Part shown: piece after piece, positions 24,873 through 32,667 of the stretch | Layout: each line of letters begins with the position of its first letter | Position numbering within the stretch: position 1 is the stretch's first letter | Origin: Thioclava sediminum | GTDB taxonomy: Bacteria; Pseudomonadota; Alphaproteobacteria; Rhodobacterales; Rhodobacteraceae | Length of the DNA stretch: 64,000 bases | Assembly: GCF_002020355.1 (NCBI RefSeq) | Contig: NZ_MPZV01000005.1 | Coordinates: 124,001-188,000, forward strand | Direction of reading: 5' to 3' | The notes under the pieces: generated by a model | The model's database searches: none | Told to the model about the DNA's origin: nothing | The model's input: only the letters and a program-made list of their open reading frames with translations | Position numbers and translations under genes: made by a program

Positions 24873-25004
24873 AGCTTTTCCTCCCTTTCCAAGTCTCGCG
24901 ATCCTCTGGGTCTGCCGGGATCACCCCGACATCGAGATCGCCATTTGGCTGCGACGATTCGTAACAAACCAATCCGGCCATCACTGCAGAAAAATTTCCG
25001 CTTC

Positions 25005-25019
25005 GGATAAATTACATCC
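25005..25019. promoter_or_regulatory. Dyad in the divergent promoter region 24873-25076
   Basis: GGAT and ATCC arms flank an AT-rich centre in the 204-base gap between two divergent operons. It is the only clear dyad I noticed in that gap and is a candidate operator for the winged-helix fusion regulator encoded at 25994. Short arms make chance occurrence possible. Confidence 0.25.
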
Positions 25020-25076
25020 ATCACCACCGTTTTGGCGACGTAATGTCGGCCCAACACATAAGTGGGAGATATAAGC

Positions 25077-25997
25077 ATGAGCCAGACCCAGGTGGCAGAC
25101 ACTGATCAGATCGATACGCAGCAGACGCTTGGCTGGATCGGCGTGGGCAAAATGGGCGGCCCCATGGCGCGCAACCTCGTAGCGAGTGGCGCGAAACTTC
25201 TTGTCTCCGATCCGGCGAAGGACAGTCGCGATCGGCTGACCGCATTGGGCGCATCCGAGGCCGCGTCGATCTCGGACTTTGCTAATGCGGGTATCGTCTT
25301 CTCGACGCTGCCGAACGATCAGGCTTTGCTGGATGTCGTCGGCAATGGCGAAGACGCAGGCCTCGCAACCACCTTGCCCGCGGGCGCGACGCTGGTCGAG
25401 ATGAGCACAGTCTCCCCCGAATGCTCCGAAAGCGTTGCGAAGGTTCTCGCAGCCAAGAAAATCAACTATGTCAGAGCGCCGCTTTCCGGCAGCACAGACA
25501 TGGCGGCGAGTGCCGCGCTCACCGTGCTCGCCTCGGGCGACCGCGAGGGCTGGGACGAAGCGCTCCCCTACATCCGCAAACTCTCTGCACGGCAATTTTT
25601 CCTCGGAAATGGCGAAGAAGCGCGCTACATGAAGCTCGTTTTGAACACTCTGGTCGGCGCCTCTTCCGCGGTGCTCTCCGAAGCCTTGGCCATAGGCGCC
25701 AGCGGCGGCCTGACCCGAGCCGATATGATGGATGTAATTTGCGAAAGCGCAGTGGCCTCGCCGCTGTTCAAATATAAGCAGAAGCCGGTCGTCGAAGATG
25801 ACTTCACGCCCGCTTTCACAGTGTCTCAGATGATCAAGGACTTCACGCTCATCAGCGAAGCCGCCCGACGCAACAGCGTGCCGCTGATGACAACCGGCCT
25901 GATCCTCGAGCTTTATAGAAGCGCCTCGAACGCGGGTATGCAGGACGAAGATTTCTTCGCATTGGTGAAATGGCAGGAAAAGTTGTCGACAAGATGA
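25077..25997 (+). CDS. 3-Hydroxyisobutyrate dehydrogenase-like oxidoreductase
   Basis: The protein has 306 residues from the ATG at 25077 (GGGAG upstream; an in-frame GTG at 25062 is possible). The Rossmann motif is WIGVGKMGGPMARNL, the usual DVSGS-type substrate loop is APLSGSTDMAASA, and the catalytic lysine sits in YMKLVLNTLVG. These define the beta-hydroxyacid dehydrogenase family. Its 3' end overlaps the start of the fusion regulator gene, so the two are co-expressed. The substrate may be a tartronate-semialdehyde-like or ring-derived hydroxy acid. Confidence 0.85.
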   Translation: MSQTQVADTDQIDTQQTLGWIGVGKMGGPMARNLVASGAKLLVSDPAKDSRDRLTALGASEAASISDFANAGIVFSTLPNDQALLDVVGNGEDAGLATTLPAGATLVEMSTVSPECSESVAKVLAAKKINYVRAPLSGSTDMAASAALTVLASGDREGWDEALPYIRKLSARQFFLGNGEEARYMKLVLNTLVGASSAVLSEALAIGASGGLTRADMMDVICESAVASPLFKYKQKPVVEDDFTPAFTVSQMIKDFTLISEAARRNSVPLMTTGLILELYRSASNAGMQDEDFFALVKWQEKLSTR

Positions 25998-27736
25998 AAT
26001 TGGCGGAGCAGCATTCGGAGGCTATGCAACCTCAGGATGCTGAACTCACAAGTCACGAGTTGTCCCGGATCGTCGATTTCCTCCGGCAGCTTCGTGCGCC
26101 TTTCGACGCGAACATGCCCGGTGGCAAACCGGACGTGTATTTCAACATCACACTCGAACTGGTCGATGCGCATCTGCGCGTGAACCCGATAGACAAGTCG
26201 GGCCTGATCAGCCTCGCCGATGTGCCCTACAGCACCGGCAACCGGATGATCCTGAAGATGATTGAGGACGGCCTGATCCGGCAGGTGCCGCGCGGCAACG
26301 GCCTGAAGACGCATTTCCTCGAACCCTCCGACACCCTGCTCAACACCTTCATGGACTACGCGAGCTACGTGAAGGGGCACCTGGCGAAGACCTTCGGTTT
26401 GCGGCGCGGGATGGAGACCAGCGAATACTATTTCGGCGGCAGCTATTTCGCCTCGCAGATCATCTCCCCCGTACGCGGGGAGGACATCTCCTCGATCAAC
26501 CTTGGCGATATCAAGTTCCTGCTGAACGACGACAACTACTTCATCGCGATGCGCAATATGTGGTCCGACTTCCGCAACGATTTCGGCAAGCGCAGCAGCT
26601 TCGATCTTCAGCGTCTGCCAGACCTTTATGCCAACACGCGGCGCACCCTTTCGGAAATGTCGCCGTGCTATGACGTCGTCGCGATGAACATGCCGTGGCT
26701 CGGGGAATTCGCGGAGCGTGGGGAGCTCGCCCCGCTGGACGATCTGATCTCGGATGCCGCGATCAACGCGCTGGATTTCCATCCTTCGGTCTGGGGGACC
26801 GGCAACTGGAAAGGGACGCAATACGGCATCCCGCTCTATTGCACGATCGAGATTCTCGCGGCCCGCAAGGATTTGTTCGAGAGCCGCGGCCTCGCCTATC
26901 CAAAGACCTTCGACGAGACGATCGCCGCCGCGCGGGAATTCCATAACCCGCAGGACGACTTCTACGGCATCGCGTGGAACGGTCAGCGCGGCATGCCCAT
27001 CGCGAACTCCTTCATGTTCTTCCTCGCGGCCTGCCGGACTACCGTCATCGACATGCCGCTGCGCAATCAGGAGAGCTGGAGCTTCGACACGTTCGAGAAG
27101 CTGAAGCTTCAGATCGACACCGAAGACGCGCTCGAAGTGATCGAATACATGAAGCAGCTCGTCGAGGTGTCGCCCCCCGACATCGCGACGATGGATTGGG
27201 AACGGCGGATCCACTACTTCATGTCGGGTCAGACCGCGCTTGCCTATTGCTGGACGATGCGCGCGGCGCGCTTCGAGCATGAGCTGAGCTCTCGGGTGGC
27301 ACGACGTGTCGCCTACCTGCCCCCACCGTCGCGCCGGATGCGTCGCGTGTCGGCCCCGATCGGCGGCTTCCTTCTGACGATCCCCGCCTATGTGGAGCCC
27401 GCGCGGCAGAAGCAGATCATCGATGCAATCGCATGGATGGTCTCGCCCGAGGCGATGAAAGAGCACGTAAAGAACGGCTTCCCCGTGGCTCCGCGCTTCT
27501 CGGTCTGCGCCGACCCGGAGGCGCTGGCCTCCTCGCCCATCGTCAGCATGGTCGACCGGATGGCGCGCAAGAACGAGCTGGTGACCTGGGCGCGCCCGCC
27601 GGTGCCGGAATTCAACCTGATCGAACGCACGCTCGGGGAAGAAATCCACGACATCGTCTTCAACGGAAAATCGCCCCAACGCGGCCTGAGAGACGCGGAG
27701 AACCGAATTCTCGACGCCGTCCGATCCGCGGGCTGA
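25994..27736 (+). CDS. Winged-helix domain fused to a MalE-like solute-binding domain
   Basis: The protein has 580 residues from the ATG at 25994, which overlaps the previous stop as ATGA; another ATG at 25970 is possible. Residues 45-135 form a winged helix of MarR-like type (LADVPYSTGNRMILKMIEDGLIRQV, then a beta wing). From about 170 to 560 the sequence is a type 1 extracellular solute-binding protein (YDVVAMNMPWLGEFAERGEL, YGIPLYCTIEILAARKDLFE, MSGQTALAYCW, GGFLLTIPAY). There is no signal peptide or membrane helix, so it should stay in the cytoplasm. I infer a transcription factor sensing a sugar-like inducer of the divergent ABC/oxidoreductase operon. Confidence 0.75.
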   Translation: MKLAEQHSEAMQPQDAELTSHELSRIVDFLRQLRAPFDANMPGGKPDVYFNITLELVDAHLRVNPIDKSGLISLADVPYSTGNRMILKMIEDGLIRQVPRGNGLKTHFLEPSDTLLNTFMDYASYVKGHLAKTFGLRRGMETSEYYFGGSYFASQIISPVRGEDISSINLGDIKFLLNDDNYFIAMRNMWSDFRNDFGKRSSFDLQRLPDLYANTRRTLSEMSPCYDVVAMNMPWLGEFAERGELAPLDDLISDAAINALDFHPSVWGTGNWKGTQYGIPLYCTIEILAARKDLFESRGLAYPKTFDETIAAAREFHNPQDDFYGIAWNGQRGMPIANSFMFFLAACRTTVIDMPLRNQESWSFDTFEKLKLQIDTEDALEVIEYMKQLVEVSPPDIATMDWERRIHYFMSGQTALAYCWTMRAARFEHELSSRVARRVAYLPPPSRRMRRVSAPIGGFLLTIPAYVEPARQKQIIDAIAWMVSPEAMKEHVKNGFPVAPRFSVCADPEALASSPIVSMVDRMARKNELVTWARPPVPEFNLIERTLGEEIHDIVFNGKSPQRGLRDAENRILDAVRSAG

Positions 27737-28213
27737 GACTGCTTCCCGCTGGCTGACCCCTCGCGCTCGGGAGTAACGCTTGGCTGACCAGCCCCGGGTC
27801 ATCCAACCGGCCGAGACGGGCGCCCGGGTAGCGTTCATGCCGAGGGTTGCAGGTTGAAGCAATCGCCCAACATGCGGCATCGAGACGGCTATCCTGATGC
27901 TCTTCCCGGAATTTCTGACGGTGCTCCTCTCCCTCGTGGAGCGCGAGCGTGCGCTTCGTCACGTCGATTATTGGGTTTCTACCTCGACCTAGCTGACTGC
28001 AGCGAAGAAAGCGCGGGACCACGTGCTCGATCTGCATATGGCTATTCTCGACGAACGTTGTGGATCTAATTATTGGATGGCAGGTCGATACGTCATCCAC
28101 TTCGGGATGCCCCAAAGCCCCTAGACGAACCCTCCGTGGGTAAGTGACGGGGCACAGTGGGATGCGCGCGCCATGCCGCATGAGCGGACGGATCGGCCCG
28201 CTTCGGGATATCA
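27737..28213. other. Gene-poor region between converging genes
   Basis: No ORF in this 477-base stretch has a recognisable domain, a good ribosome site and coding-like composition together. It separates the catabolic supercluster from the phosphate symporter. It may hold decayed sequence, but no insertion-sequence ends or target duplications were found. Confidence 0.5.
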
Positions 28214-29833
28214 TCAAGCGAGTTCGGCAGCAGGCGGCGGCGCGGCCTCGGGGGCTGAGACGGCCTCATGGCCCAGATTGCTCTGAACCTCGCGCTCATA
28301 TTCCCCGACGCGTTGGACGTTGTGCATGATCCGCGTGAACCAGCGCATCGCGTCGGTCGCCTGAAACGTCTCCTGCATCGTATAGAGCCCGACATGCTCG
28401 CCAAGCAGAAGCCCGCGCCGGTGCCGCGCGAAGCGATGGGCCACCGGCGCGGCCATCAGCGCCATGCGCGCCCCGATCTGCGGCAGATCGAGCGGACGCT
28501 CGGGCGACAGGCAGGCGGCGAACCATTGCGCGGGCCGCGGCGTGATCTTGCCGCGCAGCAGGATCGCGATGTAGCCGCGATGTTCGGCCTGCTCCACCAG
28601 CCGCATCAGATGGTCGGCCTGATGCATCAGCGCGGCGAAGGCGGCGGCCTCGGTGGGTTTGTCGCGCGGGACCGAAATCTGCGCCATGTAATCCTTCAGC
28701 TCATCGAGCGCGATCCCGACCCGCGGGCCCAGTGCCGACATCCGCCGCAGATCACGCGCCGGGCCGATGGCCAGAGAATAGGCCGCGAAGACCTCGCGCG
28801 CGGCCCAGATCACCATCGCATGGGCCGATTGCATCGCCGCGCCCTCGTCGCTCAGCAGGTGGCGGTCGAGTTCGGGCGGTGCGCGCCCGCCCAGATCGGG
28901 GCGCAGCTTCGCGACGAGCGTGGCGAATTGGCGCGTGACGGGCAGAAAGACCAGCGTCCCCAGCAGGTTGAAGCCGGTGTGAAACAGCACCAGCGCGGTA
29001 TCCACCCCGGTGCGCGCGGCCAGCGCCTCCAGCGGGCCCGCGATCAGCTGTAGCAGCGGGAAGGCGATCACCATCGTCCCGCAATTGAACAGCAGGTTCG
29101 CGATTGCGGTCTGCTGCATCGCCCGCGATCCCCCGAAAGCGGCGATCAGCGCAGTGAAGGTGGTGCCGAGGTTCATCCCGATCACCGCCGCCGCCGCCTG
29201 AATGAGCGGCAGCGCGCCATTGCTGACCAGCACCAGCACCACCGCAATCGCCGCCGAGGAGGATTGCATCACCACCGTGACCGCCAGCCCCAGCGCCGCC
29301 ATCGCGAGCAAGCCGCCCACCCCGGTTCCGGGGATGCGCTCCACCGTGATCCAGTCCGCAGCCCCCGACATGCCCTGCTGCATCATGTCGAGCCCGATGA
29401 AGAGCAGGCAGAAGCCCGCAAGCACGCGCCCGATGCGCGCCGCGCGACCATGCGAGAGAAACAGCGTCAGGCTCGCGAAGAACAAAAGCCCCATCGCGAC
29501 CGCGCCGAGCTTCAGCTTGAAGCCCACCAGCGACACGATCCAGCCGGTGACGGTGGTGCCGATATTGGCGCCATAGATCACGCCGAGCGCCTGTGTGAAG
29601 CTCAAAAGCCCCGCGCCGACGAAGCCGACCGTCATCACCGTGGTCGCCGAAGACGACTGGATCACTGCCGTCGTGACCAAGCCGCTCGCCACGCCCTTGA
29701 GCGGCGTGGTGGTGAACCGTGCCAGCAGGCGGCGCAGGTTCGCGCCAGCCGCTTCGCGCAGCGCCTCGGTCATTATCTTCATGCCGAGCAGGAACAACCC
29801 GATTCCGCCCAGTGCCGACAGTGTCTCGGACAT
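28214..29833 (-). CDS. Na/phosphate cotransporter family protein (NptA/PhoU-like)
   Basis: The protein has 539 residues. The membrane part carries two inverted repeats with the QSSSA motif (AVIQSSSATTV and VVMQSSSAAIA) and GANIGTT/GMNLGTT partners, the hallmark of the Na/Pi-II family. From about residue 340 the protein is soluble and helical, PhoU-like. It should import inorganic phosphate with sodium in the inner membrane. The ATG at 29833 has GGGTGG upstream, and an earlier in-frame ATG at 29884 adds unlikely residues. Confidence 0.9.
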   Translation of the reverse strand: MSETLSALGGIGLFLLGMKIMTEALREAAGANLRRLLARFTTTPLKGVASGLVTTAVIQSSSATTVMTVGFVGAGLLSFTQALGVIYGANIGTTVTGWIVSLVGFKLKLGAVAMGLLFFASLTLFLSHGRAARIGRVLAGFCLLFIGLDMMQQGMSGAADWITVERIPGTGVGGLLAMAALGLAVTVVMQSSSAAIAVVLVLVSNGALPLIQAAAAVIGMNLGTTFTALIAAFGGSRAMQQTAIANLLFNCGTMVIAFPLLQLIAGPLEALAARTGVDTALVLFHTGFNLLGTLVFLPVTRQFATLVAKLRPDLGGRAPPELDRHLLSDEGAAMQSAHAMVIWAAREVFAAYSLAIGPARDLRRMSALGPRVGIALDELKDYMAQISVPRDKPTEAAAFAALMHQADHLMRLVEQAEHRGYIAILLRGKITPRPAQWFAACLSPERPLDLPQIGARMALMAAPVAHRFARHRRGLLLGEHVGLYTMQETFQATDAMRWFTRIMHNVQRVGEYEREVQSNLGHEAVSAPEAAPPPAAELA

Positions 29834-29984
29834 GGCTTTCCACCCTTTGCCGTCGAGAATGCGACCGCGCGAAACGGAATTCAAGCGCTGGCAAGAGCGC
29901 CGCGCAAAGCTCTGTTTTACCGGATGAATCCGGTTCTGACTGACCTGTGCAAGTTGCCCTCCGGGTCGTTTTAGGGCCGCGGCC

Positions 29985-30821
29985 TTAACCGCGGGCGATA
30001 AATTCGAAGGAGAACTTCATTCCCGGCTTCGGAGGCGGCGGGAACGGCGCGGCCCGGCGGACATGGTCGAGCGCCGCCGCGTCGAGGCCCGAGGAGCCGG
30101 AGCCGCGCAGGATGCGCACCGTACTCAGCCGCCCGTTTGCTGAGATCACGAAGCCGACCACCGCGCGCCCCCGGCCCTGCCCGCGTCGCTTCGGCGTGGA
30201 CTGGATCTTGCGGATCACCGAGGCCGCGTATTGTCGGGGCGATTGGCCGGACCGGGCGGCGCTCGGGGCCTTGGCGGGCTGGCCTTTATCGGCGGTGTTG
30301 CGCGCCTTGGTCGCGCCTTGCGAGGAGCCGCGTCGGGCATCGCGGGCGGCATTTCCCGCGTTGCTTGGGGGTGTGGGCCTCGCTTCGCTTTGGGCCTGTT
30401 TGCTGGGCTTGGCGACCTGCTGCGGCGCGGGGCGTTCGGGGCGTGCCTCGGGGCGCTGGCTTTGCTGCGGGGCGAGCGTGCTCTGGGCGCGCAGAGTCTC
30501 GGGCGTAGGGGTGACGGCGGCGAGGCGGTCTGGCGCTGTGGGCGCGGACGGGCGTGCCGCATCTGGTGTGGCGGGCGTCACCGGCTGTACGGGGCGCGAG
30601 ACCTCTCGGGCAATCGGTTCGGCGCGCTCCGGCGTAACAGGCGTGGCGCGTCCTGCCGCGAGATCGGCGAAATCATTGCCCAGAAGCGGGGCCTCCTGCG
30701 CGGCCTGCCCGCCTGCGGGCGGCAGCTCCGGCGCGGCGACAGGCGTCTGCGCCAGTCCCAGCGCATGCAGCCCGGCGGAAATCGCAAGCGCCGCGCAGGC
30801 GATGAGCGCGCCCCGGTTCAT
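29985..30821 (-). CDS. tonB: TonB energy-transducing protein
   Basis: The protein has 278 residues: an N-terminal membrane anchor (ALIACAALAISAGLHALGLA), a long proline/alanine-rich spacer (about 30-200) to span the periplasm, and a C-terminal TonB domain (RQYAASVIRKIQSTPKRR, GRAVVGFVISANGRLSTVRI, DAAALDHVRRAAPFPPPP). It starts inside the stop of the second exbD (ATGA). It transmits proton-motive energy to the heme receptor encoded at the head of the same operon. Confidence 0.92.
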   Translation of the reverse strand: MNRGALIACAALAISAGLHALGLAQTPVAAPELPPAGGQAAQEAPLLGNDFADLAAGRATPVTPERAEPIAREVSRPVQPVTPATPDAARPSAPTAPDRLAAVTPTPETLRAQSTLAPQQSQRPEARPERPAPQQVAKPSKQAQSEARPTPPSNAGNAARDARRGSSQGATKARNTADKGQPAKAPSAARSGQSPRQYAASVIRKIQSTPKRRGQGRGRAVVGFVISANGRLSTVRILRGSGSSGLDAAALDHVRRAAPFPPPPKPGMKFSFEFIARG

Positions 30822-31204
30822 GGTGCCTCTCCCCGTTCCGCCACGAGGCGGATGCCCTGCGCCCCCGCCGCGCTGAGATCGCGGGCCAGCGCCACGAGCG
30901 CGGGCGCGGGCGCCGCGCGATCGGGCAGGATACGGGCCACGCCGCCTGCCTCGGGCGGAAGCTGCGCGATGAAGGCGGACGCATCCGCGACGCCCTCGGG
31001 CCAGAGAATATCGCCCTGCGCGCTCAGCGCCACCCGGCCCGGCTCTGGTGCGCGAGCGCCTTCCGGCAATGCGACCAGTTGCAGATCGGCGGGCGGGCGC
31101 GCGGCCAGCGTGCCGGCGACGAGGAAGAAGGCCAGCAGCAGGAAGACGACGTTGATCAGGGTCAGGATCGGCTCGCTCCGCCGGCGGGTGAAACGCGCGC
31201 TCAT
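30818..31204 (-). CDS. exbD: ExbD-like protein lacking the conserved membrane aspartate
   Basis: The protein has 128 residues with one N-terminal membrane helix and a small periplasmic domain, as in ExbD/TolR. In normal ExbD the helix begins with an LIDV motif whose Asp carries protons. Here the motif is LINV with Asn18. The neighbouring exbD keeps the Asp. It overlaps both neighbours by four bases. Possibly it forms mixed dimers with the active ExbD or has lost the proton role. Confidence 0.85.
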   Translation of the reverse strand: MSARFTRRRSEPILTLINVVFLLLAFFLVAGTLAARPPADLQLVALPEGARAPEPGRVALSAQGDILWPEGVADASAFIAQLPPEAGGVARILPDRAAPAPALVALARDLSAAGAQGIRLVAERGEAP

Positions 31205-31575
31205 CCCAGCACCTCCGCCTGCAGCCCCGGCACCGCGCGCAGCCGCACCAACAGATCGGCCAGCCGCTGGCTCGACGTGTCAGGCTCGAGGCTGACCAGC
31301 AGGCGCGGCGGGGGCTGTCCGAAATCGTCCCGCAAGGCCGCCTCCAGCGCGTCCAACTCCACCGCTTCGCCGTTCAGGCTGAGCCGCTCTGGTCCGAGCT
31401 GCAGGAAGGCCAGCTTGCTCTCGGGCGCAGCCGCGCCCCCTGCCCCGCGCGCCGCGATCGGCAATTCGGTCATGCGCGAAAAGCTCGAGGCCAGCATGAA
31501 GAACATCAGCAGCAGGAAGATCACGTCGATCAGCGAGGTCATCGACAGGCTGCGGCGGCGAAGCGGCTTGCGCAT
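31201..31575 (-). CDS. exbD: ExbD biopolymer transport protein
   Basis: The protein has 124 residues. RRRSLSMTSLIDVIFLLLMFFML is the membrane segment with the proton-carrying Asp17, followed by a periplasmic ExbD/TolR domain. With ExbB it forms the inner-membrane motor that energises TonB. It starts one base after the exbB stop and overlaps the second exbD by four bases. Confidence 0.93.
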   Translation of the reverse strand: MRKPLRRRSLSMTSLIDVIFLLLMFFMLASSFSRMTELPIAARGAGGAAAPESKLAFLQLGPERLSLNGEAVELDALEAALRDDFGQPPPRLLVSLEPDTSSQRLADLLVRLRAVPGLQAEVLG

Positions 31576-31576
31576 G

Positions 31577-32257
31577 TCATTCCCCGGCGGTTTGCACGGC
31601 GCGATTGCGTTCGGCCCGGGCACGTGCGCCCTCGGGCAGCGCCGGGCCGCAGAGCGCCTCGATCATCAGCGCCGCCGTTTGGCTTTCGCGGGCGATGCGG
31701 CTCTCGACGAAGGACAGAAACAGCGAGACCGGCATCGCGATCCCGAGGCCGAGCGCGGTGGTCAGAAGCGCCACCCAGATTCCGCCCGCAAGCTGCGCCG
31801 GATCGACCGAAGCACCTGCGCTCTGCAAGGTCTGGAAGGCTTCGATCATGCCCAGAACCGTGCCGAACAGGCCCAGAAGCGGCGCGGTCTGCGCGATGGC
31901 GTCCAGCAGCCGCATCCCGGCTTCGCTGCGCGCGGCTTGGATTTCGGTCTCGGTCTGCAGACGCGAGCGCAGAGCCTGCGGCTCGGGGGCCGCCATCGCG
32001 CGGCGGGTCAGCTCGGCCAGCGGACCGCGGGCGGACGCGAGGCTCTGGCGCGCCGCCCCGCGCTGGCCCGCCTGCCACAGATCGAGCGCAGCCGCCAACC
32101 GCGCGTGAGCACCGATCCGCAGGTTTGCGAGATGCCAGAGCTTCCACAGCACCGCCGCCCCGGCGATCACAGAGACACATAGCAGCAGCGCCACGACCCA
32201 GCCGCCGAGCGCGACGAAATCGCTCAAACCCTGTTGGATTGCCGCAAGAGAGATCAT
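31577..32257 (-). CDS. exbB: ExbB/TolQ-type proton channel protein
   Basis: The protein has 226 residues with three membrane helices: one at 15-40 (GGWVVALLLCVSVIAGAAVLW), and two in the MotA/TolQ/ExbB domain (LLDAIAQTAPLLGLFGTVLGMIEAF and GIWVALLTTALGLGIAMPVSLFL). The TAPLLGLFGTV and TTALGL motifs are diagnostic. It starts at the stop of the unknown gene (ATGA), so it is translated together with it. Confidence 0.93.
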   Translation of the reverse strand: MISLAAIQQGLSDFVALGGWVVALLLCVSVIAGAAVLWKLWHLANLRIGAHARLAAALDLWQAGQRGAARQSLASARGPLAELTRRAMAAPEPQALRSRLQTETEIQAARSEAGMRLLDAIAQTAPLLGLFGTVLGMIEAFQTLQSAGASVDPAQLAGGIWVALLTTALGLGIAMPVSLFLSFVESRIARESQTAALMIEALCGPALPEGARARAERNRAVQTAGE

Positions 32258-32667
32258 CCCGTCACCTCCGTTCCGTCGACGCGCGAGCCGGTTTCCAGAG
32301 CGCTCGCGCAGGCCGCTTCGTCCGCGCCCTCGCAGCTCTCGACGCCATTGATCAGGATCTGGCCAAGCGCCTCGCAGCGCATCCCCGCCAGATCGAATTG
32401 CCGCACGCGGGGCTTGCCCGCGGGCAGGTCGCGGAAATCGAGGAGCAACAACCGCTCGACCGCGCCCGCGCGGGTAAAGACCACCGCTTCCACCACCAGC
32501 GCATCGAGATCGCTCCCCAGCCCGTTCTCGGCCAGAAAACTCAACCGGCAAGCGTCCTCGGCCTCGGTTGCCCCGGCCAGCGTCAAGCTGAGCCGGGGCG
32601 CGCCCTGCGCGGAGATGCCATTAGGGAGGCACGCGCAAAGCAGTGTCAGAAACGCCGCCCTCACCAT
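32254..32667 (-). CDS. Unknown periplasmic protein of the heme/TonB operon
   Basis: The protein has 137 residues with a Sec signal (AAFLTLLCACLPNGISAQG). The mature part is mostly beta strand, with four cysteines in two likely disulfides (DACRLSF, MRCEALG, ESCEGADEAACA). No family is recognised. It overlaps the receptor gene by seven bases and exbB by four bases, so it is firmly part of this operon and probably acts in the periplasm in TonB-dependent heme uptake. Confidence 0.75.
   Translation of the reverse strand: MVRAAFLTLLCACLPNGISAQGAPRLSLTLAGATEAEDACRLSFLAENGLGSDLDALVVEAVVFTRAGAVERLLLLDFRDLPAGKPRVRQFDLAGMRCEALGQILINGVESCEGADEAACASALETGSRVDGTEVTG

Noticed and set aside
25913-27880. A 655-codon open frame antisense to the fusion regulator
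   Set aside because: No ribosome site or domain; the plus strand shows clear protein families.
28042-28140. Short plus-strand translation (VDLIIGWQVDTSSTSG) slightly like an IS3-family integrase core
   Set aside because: Only a few residues agree, no catalytic triad, inverted ends or target duplication was found.
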